Positions 36,149 to 49,282 of a stretch of DNA of 64,000 nt are shown in pieces. A program made the position numbers and the translations under genes. Origin of the DNA: Syncephalis plumigaleata (taxonomy: Eukaryota; Zoopagomycota; Zoopagomycetes; Zoopagales; Piptocephalidaceae); contig JAIXMF010000004.1 of NCBI GenBank assembly GCA_025201365.1, forward strand, positions 620,001 to 684,000, given 5' to 3'. Below the pieces are notes generated by a model. It did not search any database and was not told where the DNA came from. It worked only from the letters and a program-made list of their open reading frames with translations. Numbering within the stretch: position 1 is the stretch's first letter; every line of letters begins with the position of its first letter.

Positions 36149-37639
36149 TTATTTGCTACGCTTGTAGACTTTAGCTACGAATTTCGTAAATACACAAGGT
36201 GTCACTAGACTGGCATCAGCATTGTCGATGAGTTCAGTCAATTCCTTGTAGCTCTTCTCCTCGTAAGCATGATAGACACTGGCTAGATCCAGTTCATTAT
36301 AGACTTGTTTAACCTTGGCTACATCATCGGCATTGCGCCGACCATAATGCGTCTAGATGATGAATGTGAGTACATACATGTTACAGCAAATAAGAATCGA
36401 ATCAACTTACATCAAGTATTTGACGTTGTTCCGCGTTAGCACGATCCAATGCTTGTACGATAAGCCATGAGCATTTATTATCTTCAATGTCGGTACCTAT
36501 CTTGCCAATGACTTCAGGTTCACCGAAACAATCAAGATAATCATCCTGTATATGTACATGTATAAGTTATGATTATTTATACAGGCAATCCATTATGATA
36601 ACTTGCCTGAACCTGAAAGTATACACCAAGTGGAATGAGAATACGCTTTGCTTGTTCAAAGGCTGCATCACGTTTTTCACCATTCTAATGTGCATATATA
36701 TATATATTAGTATGAATAACAATACTAATAGAACAATATAGAGTATAATTGAGCCTACCATTATCATTGCCATTGCTACAGGTAGATAGAATGAGTAGTA
36801 TGCTGTTTTATAGGTGACAATCCAACGATGTCTACATAATGTTTAGCATGACATGGTATATATACATACATGTATAAAGGTCAATTTGCTTACTTTTCAA
36901 TAGAGAATCGCTTCAGGTCAACATCATCTTCGGGAGCAGTCAACAGATCCATCAACTGGCCTAGTTCTGTTTGATAGGTGGTCTCATGAAGTAAATCCAG
37001 TAGATCGACATAGTAATCATTTTGTCGAAAGTATTTCTTTAACAAGCGGTAAATACACGACTCGAGAATGAACGCGTCATTAATAGCAATGGTACCGACT
37101 TTCTCCTAATGAAATGATTAATGATAATAGCTCATTTCTATTACTACTACTATCATTGTAGAGTGTGCTTACTCGTTTATACCAGCATGGCATACCACGA
37201 CGTGTTTTTGAACTATCCATGATATCATCGGCTACTAGGAAGAATGCTTGCAACTAGTACAGATACATGATGATTAATATACATGATAGGACATACTATG
37301 ATTATTGTCTATTAGTTACCCATTCAACACACCAGCCAAGTACGCGTGCTTTATGCAATTCTTCTGGTGTAATAGCTGCATCACCACGAAGTGAACGTAG
37401 TGTATCGACTACACTTAGACCACGATTCATTTTACCACCAGGTACGGTGTATTGCAAACACTATACTTGCAGTATTAGCCATCTCTACAGGATGATATCT
37501 ATTGTTTGTATTGATGAATCAGTTAACCTACTTCTTTCATCCATGCCACTCCCTCTGATGGCATATTGAACTGAGGTAGTTCAGATAGGATATCCTGTAG
37601 TAGGATATCAAATGTATTCTCAAACTCGGTACGTTCCAT
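36149..37639 (-). CDS. ERG20: Farnesyl pyrophosphate synthase
   Basis: Both aspartate-rich motifs are present: [20 protein letters not shown] (first DDxxD, with the substrate-binding Arg pair) and [20 protein letters not shown] (second DDxxD). It starts [20 protein letters not shown] and has [19 protein letters not shown] (pyrophosphate-binding region). It ends [13 protein letters not shown], as family members do. The enzyme condenses IPP with DMAPP and GPP to give FPP, feeding sterols, dolichol, ubiquinone and prenylation. Several short introns are seen (for example near 37100-37160 and 36715-36840). It is head to head with HMG-CoA synthase, another mevalonate-pathway gene. Confidence 0.93.
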
Positions 37640-38476
37640 GATGATATACTGCTTATAAACAAGCTGCTAATAACTCGATACTAACTAGAATGGAACAGGA
37701 CAGAGAATAGAGAAATAGTAGTGAAAGGCAAGAAGGGAAAGAGAGAAGAAGGTGGAAAGCCGGAATAAGACGCGTGTTACTCACATCGACGTCAGCCTAT
37801 TTAATAGACTGGTCATTATCATATACTTTTCATTGTCGTTGTAACTCATTCAACGCTCAATCATTCTCAATGACATGCTTCAACTCAGTTTACAATCTAC
37901 ACATTGATGATTTCACTCGTATCTACATGCATGCTGTCATGTCATTGTTACATGTATATTGCCTTCCATTCTTTGCTTTGTTTCTATTTGCGATATTGAA
38001 ACTAATCAGGCCATCTGTCATTGTAGTGTCGTGATACGCCATATTATCATTCGATGCTCGACAACCCCAATCGCATATCATGGTCAGTGTGAGGTGATCC
38101 AATTGATGAGCCAATGAGCATCGTTGCTGTTTTCTAGTAGACCTCACACCATACATTCACCAATGGGAAAAGAAAGAAACCAAGGCCTTCCGATATTAGT
38201 AAAGTAGATCTAACACACCACACATACGTACATGTACATATACGCACGTTCCTATTCAATACTATCCTAGTACTACTTGCTACTACTTACTACTACCAAG
38301 CTATCTTCATTATCAGTCTCGTTTGATATTCGTTCCTTTATAAAGGCATCGGATATTCAGTCAAAATTATCTAGTTTTACTTTTTTTGCTTATCAACTTT
38401 TATACGCTATCAATTATCGGTACTCTATTCTATTCCACTCTACTTCTTCTTTTCTATTGTTTATTGTCTTGTCAAC
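37640..38476. promoter_or_regulatory. Shared intergenic region between ERG20 and ERG13
   Basis: 837 bp separate the divergent start codons. A palindromic TATA-like CCTTTATAAAGG lies at about 38336-38347, some 130 nt upstream of ERG13. I searched by eye for a clear sterol-response element and did not find a convincing one. Two genes of one pathway sharing this region makes co-regulation plausible. Confidence 0.5.
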
Positions 38477-39905
38477 ATGACTGCTGCTGCTTTCCACAAT
38501 AATAACTATAGCAACGGTACTACTAGTACTACTGCTTGCAAACAACAATGAGGATCGTAATCAACGTCCAGCCAATGTTGGTATACTCGCCATGGACATT
38601 TACTTTCCAAAAACGTGTGTCGACCAAGCTGAACTAGAGAAACACGACGGTGCCTCGACTGGAAAGTACACGATTGGTCTAGGACAAACGAAAATGGCCT
38701 TTGTTGATGATCGTGAGATATCCACTCCATTTGCTTGACGGTGGTCAGTTCCTTATGGAAAAGTACGGCATCGCCTACACTGATATTGGTCGTTTGGAAG
38801 TGGGCACCGAGACCATCGTGGATAAGAGTAAATCGGTCAAGTCCGTGTTAATGCAACTATTCGCGGATAGTGGCAACTTCAACGTGGAAGGTATTGACAC
38901 GACCAATGCTTGCTACGGTGGCACGAATGCATTGTTCAACGCCATCAACTGGGTCGAGTCCTCGTCGTGGGATGGTCGTCTAGCCTTGGTGGTAGCGGGT
39001 GATCTCGCCATCTACTCCTCGGGTAGTGCTCGTCCTACTGGTGGTGCGGTGCAGTAGCCATGCTTATAGGACCTAATGCTCCCGTGGTGATTGAGCATGG
39101 TGTACGTCACACGCATATGGAACATTTATACGACTTTTACAAGCCGGATCTCTCCTCGGAATTCCCCGTCGTGGATGGTGCACTTAGTGTAGCCTCTTAT
39201 CTCAAGTCATTCGATACTTGTTACGAGGGTTACATCAAGAAGTTGGAGAAGAAACTCGGCGTACACCATGCCAACATCGACCTGATCGACTACTTCGTGG
39301 GACATTCACCGTTCACGAAACAAGTACAAAAGGCGGTGGCTCACATCTCGATGGTTGACTTTAAGCGTGATCCTAACAACGAGATTTACAACTCGGTACG
39401 ACAAGCGTATCTCGACGTGCCCATCTCGCAATCCTACACGGACAAGGTGATGGAACGAGCATTCGTCGCTATCTCCAAGGATATCTACAAGAGCAAGGCG
39501 GACACGGCATTGTATGCGGCAAAACAGATTGGTAACATGTATTGCGGTTCTGTTTACGGTGGTCTAGCCTCTCTATTGTCACAAGCATCGAATGCCGATT
39601 TGTTAGGCAAGCGTATCACTCTATTCTCGTATGGTTCCGGTTCTGCCGCTAGTATGTTCTCATTTAAGGTGGTGGACGACACCTCGAACATTGCACAACA
39701 GTTGAACATTGTGGAACGACTTGCCTCACGTGTGGATGTACCTCCCGTTGAATACGAGAAGGTAATGGAACTACGAGAGAAGACGCATCAACTACGCTCG
39801 TACACTCCCGTTGGTGATTTGAATAATCTCTTCCCGGGTACATTCTATCTCGAACACGTAGATGATATGTTCCGTCGACGATACAGCCGTACACCATTGG
39901 CCTAA
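38477..39905 (+). CDS. ERG13: Hydroxymethylglutaryl-CoA synthase
   Basis: It contains [20 protein letters not shown] near the N terminus, the catalytic Cys in [15 protein letters not shown], the loop [19 protein letters not shown], and the active-site His region [15 protein letters not shown]. It ends with the usual [20 protein letters not shown]. The enzyme condenses acetyl-CoA with acetoacetyl-CoA, the committed step towards mevalonate. No introns are needed. The frame breaks near 38540, 38717 (one G short), 38752 (one C short) and 39049 (one G short); restoring these single bases gives the textbook protein, so the gene is almost certainly intact in the organism. Confidence 0.93.
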
Positions 39906-40154
39906 GTAAGCTACTTGCATGTTGTTAGTTAGTTCATATATATACATATACATATATACATATATCTTCTTCTTTGTTGTTTAATCGTGTGTTTTGACTT
40001 TACTCCCTCCCTCCTTGTTTCCATTAGTATATATATATATAACTAGTATGAACACAGCATAGCAAATGATTATTTGCATATTATTATTCACTTGATCATC
40101 ATCATCATCATCCTATTAATATAATAAATTTAATTGATAATAATATTAAGCTAT

Positions 40155-42350
40155 TTATTGATTACGTGATCGTTTAGCACGAGCCTTTGGTCCCCAATTC
40201 TTCTCGGGATTCTCTTGATAGCGTACTAGTTTATGCTTTCTTGATTCAGGATTCGCATTAGGATGTTCAGTGAAATCAACTTGAATGCTATGATTACACT
40301 CGTTGATTAGTACAGATAGATATAATTACATAGTAATTAGTACATACCTTGGTTCAACGGATAGTAAGCGTGATGCAGCCGAATCTGTTCTGGCATTCTT
40401 TGATTCTACAGGATGAGCTTTCATCTACAATATAGAATAGTTAATATCATGATTGTTGGTATATCATTCACTGCTATTTACCCATGCTCGCATAATATCC
40501 CATATAACTTTGGTGGTGCATCTGTCTTGATGGAACCTCTTGTCGCATGTGATACGAAACTTTATAGCCTGATTAAGAATAGCGAGCTATAAATGAGGAA
40601 TGAAGTCATTAGAATGATTAGTGGTATCTATATATGTATGTATACACTACAAGAATACGCTAAGTGGTGGATTATCACCTCGTACAGCACTTCCTAGTGC
40701 GGATAACGTATAATAAAATGGCACATCTAATTCCTATTACTTTTAATGAGTAATCACTAGCAAATAATACCAGTATAGTTGCTTACTTCAGATGCTACAC
40801 TAAGCATACCAATCATACGTGGACGTGTCACGTATAGACCTTCTGCTGCTTTAACGTGTTCTAACATGCGACTAAGGAAATCGGCATCGTGAATGGGCGC
40901 ACTCCAGAAGGGACCGCCTACCTAATCATGATGAAGTGTGTATGATACATAGCAGCAGTTATATGAGTGATTCGCAGTATGGATCAATCTATCAACTTGG
41001 CACTTACATGCATCGTATGTCCACAGTGTTCACATGGTCCATTGGCAGTAGGACCTGCAGACACACCAAATTTCTTTGTTCATTAGGGTACGATATTTTA
41101 CCTAATGGCTGTTAGTGAATGAACGACAACCGGTACAATGGTAAACCATGGCTGTTTTACTATGAAGCATCGTGTAATGCAAGTTAGTAATAATATGGAT
41201 ATATACATTGGCTGTTTTAATTACCTAGCCACCATTTAACATCCTTGGTGAAGTGTGTACTCGAACAAACATGCGAATGTAGAAATCGATGCTAAATGAT
41301 GCTAACGGTGTAATACAGCGCTTGTATCGTGCAGCCGATGTTTGCAATGCATGCAACACTAGACGTAAAGCCTATGTCGTGTTATTTCGTATTAGAAACA
41401 GGCTAATATACTCTGATAAATTACAACATACCATTTCATGACAGAATTCAGCTCGAACTGGTGTACCACCGTATTTGGCAAAGCTAAATAGTAATAACAA
41501 ATGTTACAGGTTAAGTTACATGTAATGATGACAATCAACAATGATCCTACCATGTCTCAGGATGATTACTACCGCTTAATACGGCCAGATCCGTGCAAGT
41601 TATACACAGTAAACCTAATTGTTTACGTAAGTTACATGCTTAATATGTCATGAATTGATTAGGGCTTACCGCCATCAGCTACTGCTTGAACAGCACCATC
41701 AAGGAAAGGTACCGCCGAACCATAAGGATCAAGATCAATGACATCGAATTGTTTATCAGGATCACGACATTCATACATGAGTGCGCTATGTATCATTGTT
41801 AGCGTATACACAATTGTAATACACCTTCTGTATAAATGATATTAACAGACTAGGGATGATTCGCTTACCAAGCATCACGTTCACTAGGACGTACTTTCTC
41901 CTCTGACACACCATTATGAGCAATATTACGCTTAATTGCCTTGACAGCATCCGGCTCAATGTCATTGGCCACCACATAGTCCATGTTCTCTATCTCTTTG
42001 GCATAACGAATGGAGCGTAAACCGGTGGCTGACAATGCCTCCAACACCGAGAATCCACGCTTATCCACAGGTGTATTAAGAAGAGCGCGTCGTTTAGGAT
42101 TGACCAAGTACTCGCTGCCCCATGTTTTTATTGCTGCAATCGACATATCCCTACATATAAATATAAATATACATACATGTATATATATAGAGTGTTAACT
42201 GAACACTTACCGATTAAACTGTTGCACTGGATTATAGAACACTTCATTAGTATTTGGGAATAGTATAGTGGCCTTTCCTTCCGTGATTGGATGGTAATTA
42301 TCAGTACTATCCGTTGAATCCATATTGAATTCGTGTTGAATTCTATTCAT
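40155..42350 (-). CDS. TRM1: tRNA (guanine26-N2)-dimethyltransferase
   Basis: The N terminus reads [20 protein letters not shown], then [12 protein letters not shown] and [20 protein letters not shown], followed by the S-adenosylmethionine site [20 protein letters not shown] and [20 protein letters not shown]. These are hallmarks of Trm1, which forms m2,2-G26 in cytosolic and mitochondrial tRNA. Downstream exons give DLIDLDPYG-type text (about 41700-41750). A Cys-rich segment near 41010-41160 could hold the zinc ligands. The C terminus is basic ([12 protein letters not shown]). More than ten short introns. A start further upstream, outside ATG 42350, could add a mitochondrial presequence. Divergent from CDC123 (132 bp). 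Confidence 0.88.
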
Positions 42351-42482
42351 AAACTTAGTGGGTAATATACTACTACTACTACTATCCACGATAGTAACAA
42401 CTAATAAATAGAATGTCGCGAAAGAAAGAGACACAAAATAAGTGTATTCTTTTTTTTGCTTTTTTTATATCATTACGCAACA

Positions 42483-43846
42483 ATGTCTACTGTAACGAAT
42501 TTGCAATGCCCAACAGACGACGCTATCACACGTTGTTCACTCGCTAATTGGTATAAGCAGTTTCGTGGACATACGTTTACTTCCAAGACTATTCCACTTT
42601 CAACGGAATTTACAGAGTTTCTACTAGCAGACGGTATTGTTCTAGATCATCAGCAATTGTACGTGTATACATACTATTTAGATAGAAGTGATAATACTAA
42701 TAATGGTTGATGTAGGACAGCAGTTTGGAGTGACGACTCTGATAATGAAGTAGACAATGACGACGACGACGACAATACAGAAGCTGTAAGTGTATTCCAT
42801 GATAGATACTTGTAGATCACATACATATTTATATATCAAATTATAGTTGCAGTCTACATCATTTCCAGCTATTGAGGAACAAGTTACAACGGCTATTCGA
42901 CAACTAGGTGGATCGGTATTTCCTAAACTAACATGGAGTGCACCAAAGGTAAGTATGCTATAACATAGTAATATTCCTTTCATTTAATAACTCAATATTG
43001 CTGAATAGGATGCAGCATGGATTGCCACTACACGCAATTTGAGCTGTACCAATTATTCCGATATCATTCTACTATTGAAAAGTTCAGATGTAGTAGTGCA
43101 TGATTTACTACATGCTTACGATGATTGTAATACATCGATTAATGTAAAAGCACAACCCACTTTGATACTACGTCAATGGCAGACCATTAATCCAGCTCAT
43201 GAATTCCGTTGTTTCGTACGTGATCGTCAATTAATCGGTAAGCAGTATACTGTAATAATTAACAAGTGTAGACTCATATGTCATTGCAATTAGCTATATC
43301 ACAGCGTGATATGACATATTACGCATTTCTCGAACCAATGAAACAACAAATCATTGATGTCATTCAGCAATTCTATACAAATGTAATCAGTCAATTTACA
43401 TTGAATGATTGTAAGTAGTTTATTAATAATGTAGATTATTTCTAATTCATTGTAGTTGTATTCGATGTCTACTTTGAACAGTTAACCACATCAACACATC
43501 AACCAAGATTAAACTGGTAGATTTCGCACCATTTGGTGGTTCTACTAATCCATTACTATTTACATGGAATGATTTGATAATGAATGGTAAGTAATGCTTA
43601 TTATTACGTGTGTGTATATTACTACATATTAATACACTTCATTATCAATTAGATTCATCTAGCATCAATGTCATCTACGTCTAATGCCTACTGAGGCAGG
43701 ACAAATGAATACAGGAACGGCATTATTAAATCAATTCCATTAGAAGTGGTCGATCTTGCCTATCAACAATTATACCTGATTTTGATCAATTGGCACAACA
43801 AGCAAGGAGTAACACGAATAGAGATGATGAAGATGATGATAATTAA
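42483..43846 (+). CDS. CDC123: CDC123 (eIF2 assembly factor, ATP-grasp-like)
   Basis: The text fits Cdc123/D123: CSLANWYKQFRGHTFTSKTI, LQSTSFPAIEEQVTTAIRQL, FPKLTWSAPKDAAWIATTRN, SDIILLLKSSDVVVHDLLHA, TLILRQWQTINPAHEFRCFV, ISQRDMTYYAFLEPMKQQII and KLVDFAPFGGSTNPLLFTWN. An acidic insert (SDDSDNEVDNDDDDD) is normal for the family. Cdc123 binds eIF2-gamma and promotes eIF2 trimer assembly, so it controls translation initiation. Five or more introns. A frame break near 43500 and others near the 3' end (about 43740) interrupt the printed frame. Confidence 0.9.
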
Positions 43847-43883
43847 ACGTAATTTACCTATATGTGATTATTATATTTTTACA

Positions 43884-45649
43884 TTAAAATATGGTACCAA
43901 GACATTCAAACCAACTCATTAGTTGTGAGTCTGCCAATACAGCTCGTCTGAAATCTGTACGTGACAATCGATCCGAGTTGAATTCCTTGTAGACTTGATT
44001 GACAAAACTGTCGACAATCTCTTGTGTGAACGAGTGTAACGCTGGTTGCTTTTGATTCTGCGTAACAATCCTGGATATTGATTGTTTGGGTACGATTATC
44101 TCAGTGGATGTCTCAAATCCTGCATAATTAGTGAATGCCGATGAGACTGGTTGACTTAGCGAATACTCGTAAGTGGCTGCTCGTGCTAGATTGGCAGCTG
44201 TAACATTACATCGAGCCACTAGATGATGAGGAATACAAAAAGAGAGAAACAGGTCAATTCATAATGAATCTATGGTGTAATAACGATTACTAATTACATA
44301 CACTCCATGCTTAATTGAACGAATGATGAATAGACGGCGTGCATCTCACTTTTACTTATATAGCCATCTTTATCCAGATCATATCCCTCGAATACATCTG
44401 ATGATTGATTAGTAAAAGAAAGTGTCTATGTCATAATGTCTTAGTAAATCATTGCTTACATCGTATTTTCTCTTCGAAATTGCCTCGACCTAGTGTGGAA
44501 ATACCAGATACGAATTCCGCAAATGATATGAGACCATCTTCATTTTGATCAAAGAAATGAAATAGACGATCAACAACGAGGAATTGTCGTTCTCCAAGTC
44601 GACGAAGACATCGTTGAAAATCAGTTCGATTAATGGCTGACTCTTGTGAATCGGGTAATTCCGCCGATGATAATGCTTTAAACTAGCATCAATGATGTCT
44701 ATTTAGTATTCTACATGTTATATGTAATACACTTAATGCTTACCTGTTCGTATAATGCTTCTACTTCTGATTGTTCAACTACAGTTATACAAATAAACAA
44801 GTGGATATTAGTATATTACCTTCTATCATTATCATCATTGATACTTACAACGTGTATTATTCCTGATATTTCGTAATTGATCCCATGCTGGTACTGCATC
44901 ATTAAATGGACGACCTAATATAACATTATAACTAATAATGCACTAGTAAAAGAAGTAGAATCTTACCTGGATAAAGTGGTTGCAGCAATGGAACACTAGG
45001 ATTGGCGAGTGGCGGTATAGGAATACGAATCTTTAGGAATACATGTGTACGATAATGACAATCAGGTGCTTGTTGTTCACAACTAGAAGAGGGAAAGAAG
45101 GTGTCATTCGTCAGTAGTGCATATATACTATCATTACTAACTAACTAGCTAGATATATAGATATATATAATTACCTTTCGCATAAATCGAAATCTGCACA
45201 TATACCGCATTTATATCGAATACCACGTATAGGTGAAGTTGAACAAAGATTACATGAGACACCATCTAGTAAATAGCGTAAAGTGAATGGTATGATTATC
45301 AGAATAACTATAGCGAATGACGTAGTCTATCAACAATGCACCTACAATGAACGAAACCCTCTACGTGAATGATTGTATTAGTGTTCATTTCATTGCTTTG
45401 TATCTAGCATACATGCTATATATCCTTACCTTTACGCGCTTGTTTCTCAGCAATAGCATAGAGCAGATTAAGCAAATGCTGTCCTTCACGCGATCCTGAT
45501 GATTCCGGGTCCAATTCATTCCTTTGACTATTTCCCTCAGCGTCCGTTCTCCTTCTATAGCGACCAGTCAACTTCCAAAGTGCATACATACTGAGGGCAC
45601 ATGTGCTAAAGGCACTTGCTAACACTAGTAAAGATGGTTTTGTCATCAT
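43884..45649 (-). CDS. ZZ zinc-finger plus EF-hand protein with N-terminal membrane anchor
   Basis: An N-terminal hydrophobic segment (PSLLVLASAFSTCALSMYAL) is followed by a basic stretch, as in a type II or signal-anchored membrane protein. A ZZ finger follows (VSCNLCSTSPIRGIRYKCGI, CADFDLCESC, then paired His). Then come at least two canonical EF-hands: FDQNEDGLISFAEF and YDLDKDGYISKSEM. Calcium-coordinating Asp/Glu positions look intact. The C-terminal region shows no known domain (ends SWFECLGTIF). Several introns of 50-70 nt. The combination suggests a calcium-responsive adaptor on an internal membrane, perhaps the ER or mitochondria; function is inferred only from the domains. Confidence 0.75.
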
Positions 45650-46281
45650 CAACGCGTATATATGTATATATGTGTATATAGAGTGGTAGGCAGACGTTCT
45701 GCTTATTCAAACGCGAACTGAACCGCACGCGGAATAGTGCTATTATGCCACTACGGTGATATGCTTAATAGTATAATAATAAATGATATGATAAATGCAA
45801 GAAACGATAATAGCACAAAGCAACGGCAATGACAATGTATCACGATTTAATTCTGGATTGATGTGATGCATCTCATCGATACAATGAAGGTTCTTGCATT
45901 GTAACATCACGTGATATAATTATATTATGTACGGTGATGATTGCGGCTTTACAGAACTTTCCAACCAAGTCTTCTCCTCTCTTTTCTTGCCTTCTTCTTT
46001 TGTTCATTTATTCGTTCGCTTATTGTTTGTGAATTCACTTTTATTCTTGTTTCTACCAGCACTAGCGTGTATCGTTGTTGTTCTCCTCTTTCTTCTTGTC
46101 TTATTTGACTGTGTGAGTAGCAAGGTTATTAATTCTACATTAGTATACCACAATATACTGGCAAGTTCTCGTTTGCTTGTTCCTTTATTTCCCACTGTAA
46201 CTAGAAGCTACACAACTGGTAAGTATGCTGAGGATAGGTGAATCCATGAAATAGATTGTCTAATACACATCTAGTAGAATC
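45650..46281. other. Divergent intergenic region (ZZ/EF-hand gene / SNX3)
   Basis: It includes a T-rich plus-strand leader (45927-46240) whose open frame is hydrophobic and has no homology signal; likely 5' UTR. A GTAAGT at 46219-46224 followed by CATCTAG (46268-46274) could be a 5' UTR intron of SNX3. Confidence 0.4.
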
Positions 46282-47052
46282 ATGACAAGCAACGGTAGTG
46301 AGGCAACCTCACCCGCTATGGCTCGTCTCGAGTCGCGGGATCAAGATGTTGACGATATGTATGGCATACCAGAGAATTTCCTAGAGATTGAAGTACGTAA
46401 TCCGCAAACTCATGGTAAGTATATCAATTGCATAGCATGGAATAGACTATATAATTTAGCTATTGTTACATGATAGGTATTGGACGTAAAATGTATACAG
46501 ATTATGAAATTGTTTGTCGAGTAAGTGAATACACATTGTTACCTACGATAATGGCACTGTTCACGAATAGAACAATTAGACACATGCATGATGCAGCATG
46601 TGATTACACCGTCTGACGTCATTGTGTTATCTCTTTACAATAGACGAACATTCCGGCCTTTAAAGTGTCAAACTCGGTGGTGCGTCGTCGTTATAGCGAG
46701 TTCGAATGGCTTCGCGACATGCTAGAACGAGAGTCAACCCGTGTTAATATTCCACAATTACCGGGAAAGGTGTTCACCAATCGATTCCTCGATGAAGTGA
46801 TCGAGTCACGTCGTGAAGGACTCGAGCGTTTCCTACAAATGTAAGTACACTAGTCAATGATCAAGTACGAGTTGTAACAATCATGTATCCTGTAAATGAT
46901 GAACACTAATCGTGTAATTACCATTTCAATTCTGTTGTACTTGCTCATCTTTATTTAGTGTGGCAGGACATCCTTTACTGCAAACGGGCAGTAAAGTCCT
47001 TGTGGCATTCATTACAAATCCCAATTTCTCTAAAGACTCGTATCAGTATTAA
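46282..47052 (+). CDS. SNX3: Sorting nexin 3 / Grd19-like PX protein
   Basis: [20 protein letters not shown] leads into [65 protein letters not shown]-like [20 protein letters not shown], and [20 protein letters not shown]. This is a single PX domain with the RRYSEF phosphoinositide-binding motif, the size and order of SNX3/Grd19. These proteins bind PI3P on endosomes and recycle cargo through retromer. Introns at about 46415-46476, 46519-46643 and 46841-46959. Ends FSKDSYQY. No frame breaks noted. Confidence 0.92.
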
Positions 47053-47420
47053 CCACAACTGTACGATTGCTACCTCTTTATGATGATGATGATGATGATG
47101 ATGGGTATACCCATAATTATTAGTATATTGTTCATATTATGCTTTAGGATGACTTGTAGTGTAGTTACACCATACAACGCGACTAGATTGTATGCATGAC
47201 TATGCTATACTTGCCTATCTACCTCATCCTAGCTAGCTATGTCAAGATTGTTTTTCTGTTGATTTGTTTGTCATCTACCTGCCATCTATCCTACATCTAT
47301 TCTACCATCTATTCTACATCTATTTCGATACAAATTTATGATGCACGAGATGGACATATCTCGTATACGCAATTACTTCATGAATTTGAATTGTTTATAG
47401 TAGTGTAGAGTTTCGCGTTA
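47053..47420. other. Short convergent spacer (SNX3 / SED5)
   Basis: 3' UTRs of two convergent genes. It holds a (GAT)n tract (47081-47103) and CATCTATTC repeats (47285-47325). No gene seen. Confidence 0.45.
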
Positions 47421-48781
47421 TTACATTACAGTTACAAATAGCAAGAAAAACACGACCAAAACGATAAATATTTTAAGCATGAGCCATCGATTCGATGTGA
47501 CATTAGCGTATAACTTTAGCAGTTCCCGTTGTGCTCCACTAATATTGGCACTCATATCGTCAACGTTGGCTTCAATTCTATATTTATCGCGGATAAAAAT
47601 AAAGATTATCATTGTTAATAAACTGTTTGTACCGCTTTCTTTCCTATACATATGTATGTAGATATATATATATATTGACATACCTTTGTACTGTATCTCG
47701 TTGTTCAGCCACCATATGGGCTAGTTGTTGGAAGATACTACCCAGTTCAGCAATCGTAGATTCTATAGACTCGATGGCTGTAGCACGTCCCTCCAAGTAC
47801 TCGTCCTATTATTTGTAAATGATTCATACATATACATTATTAATACCATTATGAATAGAACATTCTAAAGTAGGATCACCTGACGTTCGACCACGTCCAA
47901 TTGTTGCATTGGCATATCAATGGCTATACTCTCGCTTTGATTGCCGTAACCTTCATGTGAATTGGGCGGTCGTCGATCTGTTGTATAAAGTGGTGATTCC
48001 CCTGTTAAAAGAAAGTAAGTAAGTATGTCATGACTAATGTTACTATTATTGCTATTGCTACTTCATTACATACGATATCCTTGATTCATTGTGTTAGAAT
48101 CATCTTGTACGCCCACTAGTTGTTGACGCCGATCTCGTGATACTCGCATATTCTACCGCTAGTTAATACACATGTATTCATTTACCGTAATGGATCTACT
48201 AACCTCTGTGCGCACTTCCAACACATCCTTAAATGTCATCGATGTATTGGCAAGACGCGATTGTAGCGATACAACGACGTTGGATGAATGCTCCAGTGCT
48301 TGTTTGTCACCTGACGAGGATTGTGCATCATTTTTCATTTGTTGTTGTAGCGAGGCAATCTGTCCATTGAGACTAGCAATATCGCGCTTAATTACTTGTG
48401 TCAATTCCTAGAGTACACCCAGTTAGAACTGTATAGTAAATACCATTGTATTATACGACTATATATATATATGAACATACGTTGATTTCCACTGGACGAT
48501 CGTCGAATAGAGTTTTACGCTTGGCCACTGTATATTATACGTTAACAACAGGTTATCACTATGTATATCTATTACCTCTACTTACACGCGCCAAGTTTCT
48601 CCAACTTTGCTGCTGTTGCGTGAATATCCCGCGCGATAGTAGATGCCCGTTGACTAAACTGGGAATGACGTTCTCGCAATCGTTGATTGTTATCGCCTGC
48701 AAAATTATGACGTGGTGCCACTCGATTCTGCAGTGAATTCACTGTCAGGAGGAATTCACGCGTTCGATCGCAGCGAGCCAT
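47421..48781 (-). CDS. SED5: Syntaxin-5/Sed5-like Qa-SNARE
   Basis: The N terminus (MARCDRTREFLLTVNSLQNR) matches the Sed5/Syntaxin-5 peptide that binds Sly1. The Habc region includes DDRPVEINELTQVIKRDIAS. The SNARE motif contains the zero-layer Gln in AELGSIFQQLAHMVAEQRDT followed by VQRIEANVDDMSANISGAQR. The tail anchor is WLMLKIFIVLVVFFLLFVTV. It is the t-SNARE for ER-to-Golgi and intra-Golgi fusion. Introns at about 47578-47689, 47810-47880, 48002-48070, 48155-48205, 48410-48480 and 48528-48590 are approximate. Start chosen at 48781 (MARCD), because the extra upstream residues lack conservation. Confidence 0.92.
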
Positions 48782-49282
48782 TGGTTTCAATAACAACAAA
48801 AGTCGAACAAGTACTTAGGATAGATGCAAGTAGTAGTAATAGTAGTAGTAGGGAAATAGGGAAATAGATGAGCGCGTGTATGAATATGACAACAGGGTAA
48901 ACCCGTAGTAATGTGAATCGGTATTTATTCACCAAGAAAAGGATTAAACGATTAATTGTCAAATTTCGTTATCATTATCCATTTACGAGTGATCTTGCTG
49001 TTCTCTTCTTTTCATTCGGCATAGTATTAAACATGGATTATTATATGATAATTACTTGTAACTAGCATCGATTAAAATAAACATGTATGCTATTTATTAT
49101 GTTATATTACATTGAAGCTATGTGTGTATAATATGGAATATGTAGTTAATATCATTGACATTTGCATATTTCATTATGAAAAGATTGGATGGTAGCTGCA
49201 CGGTATGCCGTAATTTAGCATTCTTGCGTGTATAAACATTGATAGCTGAGTGATCTATATTGGAAATGATCATAATTCGACC

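Noticed and set aside
38701-39905. HMG-CoA synthase as a pseudogene
   Set aside because: Breaks are single bases at short homopolymers in otherwise perfectly conserved sequence; sequencing error is the simpler explanation.
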